NCBI GenBank assembly: GCA_020055645.1
Contig: CM034549.1
Location: 7,812,001-7,876,000, forward strand
Reading direction: 5' to 3'
Source of the DNA: Tomocerus qinae
Lineage: Eukaryota; Arthropoda; Collembola; Entomobryomorpha; Tomoceridae
Length of the DNA stretch: 64,000 bases
Part shown: in pieces, positions 62,601 through 64,000 of the stretch
How positions within the stretch are numbered: position 1 is the first letter of the stretch
Layout of the letters: each line of letters opens with the position of its first letter
Made by a program: the position numbers and the translations under genes
The notes under the pieces: generated by a model
The model's database searches: none
What the model was told of the DNA's origin: nothing
Seen by the model: only the letters and a program-made list of their open reading frames with translations

Positions 62601-64000
62601 GTCGTATTTGATGTAACTGAATGGATATATTTTAGGGCAATAGTCATAAAAGAAATCCAATGGTCACTCTACGAAGCCAGTTCCATACTTCCATATCTAC
62701 ACGCCTTCTCCTCCATCCCAACTTAGAACGATCGAATTTTATGGCATTATTTATTAGAATTTGAATCCAACATGAATCTAGTGAAAAAATAGGAATTCTT
62801 TATCATATGGCTACATTGTATAATACGAAGCATGTGAATCAATCAGGAAAACATAGTACGCAGGACATATTGTAAGTTAACATTGCATGTCTCAGAGTTC
62901 ACGTAAACAAAAAAGGAGATTAAATCCTAGAAACGAAATAAATGTTTGTACCTAAAGTGTAGAGATATGATTAATTATAATTACATAATAATGAAAGTCG
63001 GAGGTAAAAGTGTCGCGGAGAAAGCGCTCGTTTCACTCCAGAACTGCCTCATTAAATTACAAAAGTTTTATTGTGCAATAAACAGCGATCACCAATTCAG
63101 AAAGCTAAAGACAAGAAAAGCTGTCAGTCAAGTAGGACAAAGCCCACAAATAAATATCCTTGTCTGTCTCGCCTGTCTGTATTGTATGGCCTGCAATTAT
63201 CCAGTCATTTTCCCCAAGTCAAGACATTAAAAATTTCATAGCAGGCGGCTGACACCACAGCCTATTAATTTGCATTCCCGTCAACTCATAGATACTTTTT
63301 TATGTGTACATTTATGTATAGGTAAAAGAATTTGATCGATTCACTTTAGAGTTACACCTTTGTGGACTTTTTCTGTGAATTGCTTCCTGAAATATGAAAA
63401 GAGTCTCGGGAAAAGACGGGTTAGTTAGAGAAAAAGCACCTACTATTAAAAGCACGATTAAATATTCAATTCAATTGATAGCCGCGACAGAAACTCGATT
63501 TAATTTTCTAATACCTGAAGAGAGAATGATAAGTGTTATTTAATAAACTACCGTTTTACTTCTCTAAGCTCGTATCTCATTGAATAAATTATAAATCCAT
63601 GAGAAAAGGCTGAAGTAGATTAATAGGCGCTATACACTAATAATGTCCCATACGCTGTACCTACAATTAAACTACTACCAATCGACAATACTAATCTCTC
63701 TCAATTATTCAAACCTTCTTTTCAATTCCCGTTCTCCCTAAACATGTCAACAATGTTACCAAGTATATATACATTGTAGTAATACCCAAACCACCTATAA
63801 CTGTCTTGAGTAATACCAAACGGCAAAACTTTACACACTTTATTTTGAGAATACTCAGCATTTTATTCCGTGAATAATCCTGAACATTAAAATTTGGTTA
63901 CTTTTGAAACATACACATACAATTTCATCATAAAACCTTATCTTAAATATGATCTTCAATTTCATCCGTTGGGTGTTTGATTTTCAAATAGTATTGACAA
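53628..64000. other. Gene-free stretch, possibly a long intron
   Basis: No second exon for the 53342 candidate and no other gene was recognised. A locally GC-richer patch with TTTATAAG (57618-57625) at 57600-57900 looks like a core promoter region but has no confirmed gene. Confidence 0.35.

Noticed and set aside
62946-63230. 94-codon plus-strand frame
   Set aside because: No recognisable domain or splice sites; within chance expectation for this length of DNA.

Overview
This window is AT-rich eukaryotic nuclear DNA. Coding density is low, coding sequence is split into short exons joined by GT-AG introns (many under 100 to 400 nt), poly(A) signals follow the genes, and many DNA-transposon derivatives are present. 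The clearest gene, a phenylalanine hydroxylase, reads most like arthropod Henna-type enzymes. The origin is therefore very probably an arthropod, perhaps a crustacean; the species cannot be settled from sequence alone.

Layout. 1-7.3 kb: no supported gene. 7.35-10.2 kb: a long palindromic MITE followed by a Helentron-like element carrying a broken PIF1-type helicase tail. 10.2-15.7 kb: nothing supported. 15.7-16.1 kb: a foldback element flanked by TTAA. 17.4-22.1 kb (minus strand): a seven-exon gene for a secreted or membrane protein of 817 residues, with a large ectodomain and a C-terminal cytochrome b561-type haem membrane core; its third intron-exon interval holds MITE fragments. 23.3-30.6 kb: a dense cluster of non-autonomous DNA transposons, most with readable target-site duplications (9, 10, 8, 2 and 3 bp). 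30.6-39.6 kb: nothing supported. 39.7-40.4 kb (minus): a small secreted protein with an Asn-Pro-Ser-Ser repeat. 46.2-48.9 kb (plus): a complete nine-exon phenylalanine hydroxylase gene encoding 463 residues. 53.3-53.6 kb (plus): a candidate first coding exon of a low-complexity Ser/Pro/His protein whose remaining exons are not visible. 53.6-64 kb: nothing supported.

The genes are not an operon or a recognisable pathway cluster. Phenylalanine hydroxylase makes tyrosine, which feeds cuticle tanning in arthropods, and the b561 protein is probably a transmembrane electron-transfer protein. Any functional link between them is not shown by the sequence. The main novelty is the range of foldback elements, including one family carrying perfect TGACGTCA palindromes with a relic inside the b561 gene, and the divergent b561 protein itself. 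All exon structures were worked out by hand from splice signals, reading phase and family knowledge; transcript data would settle them.
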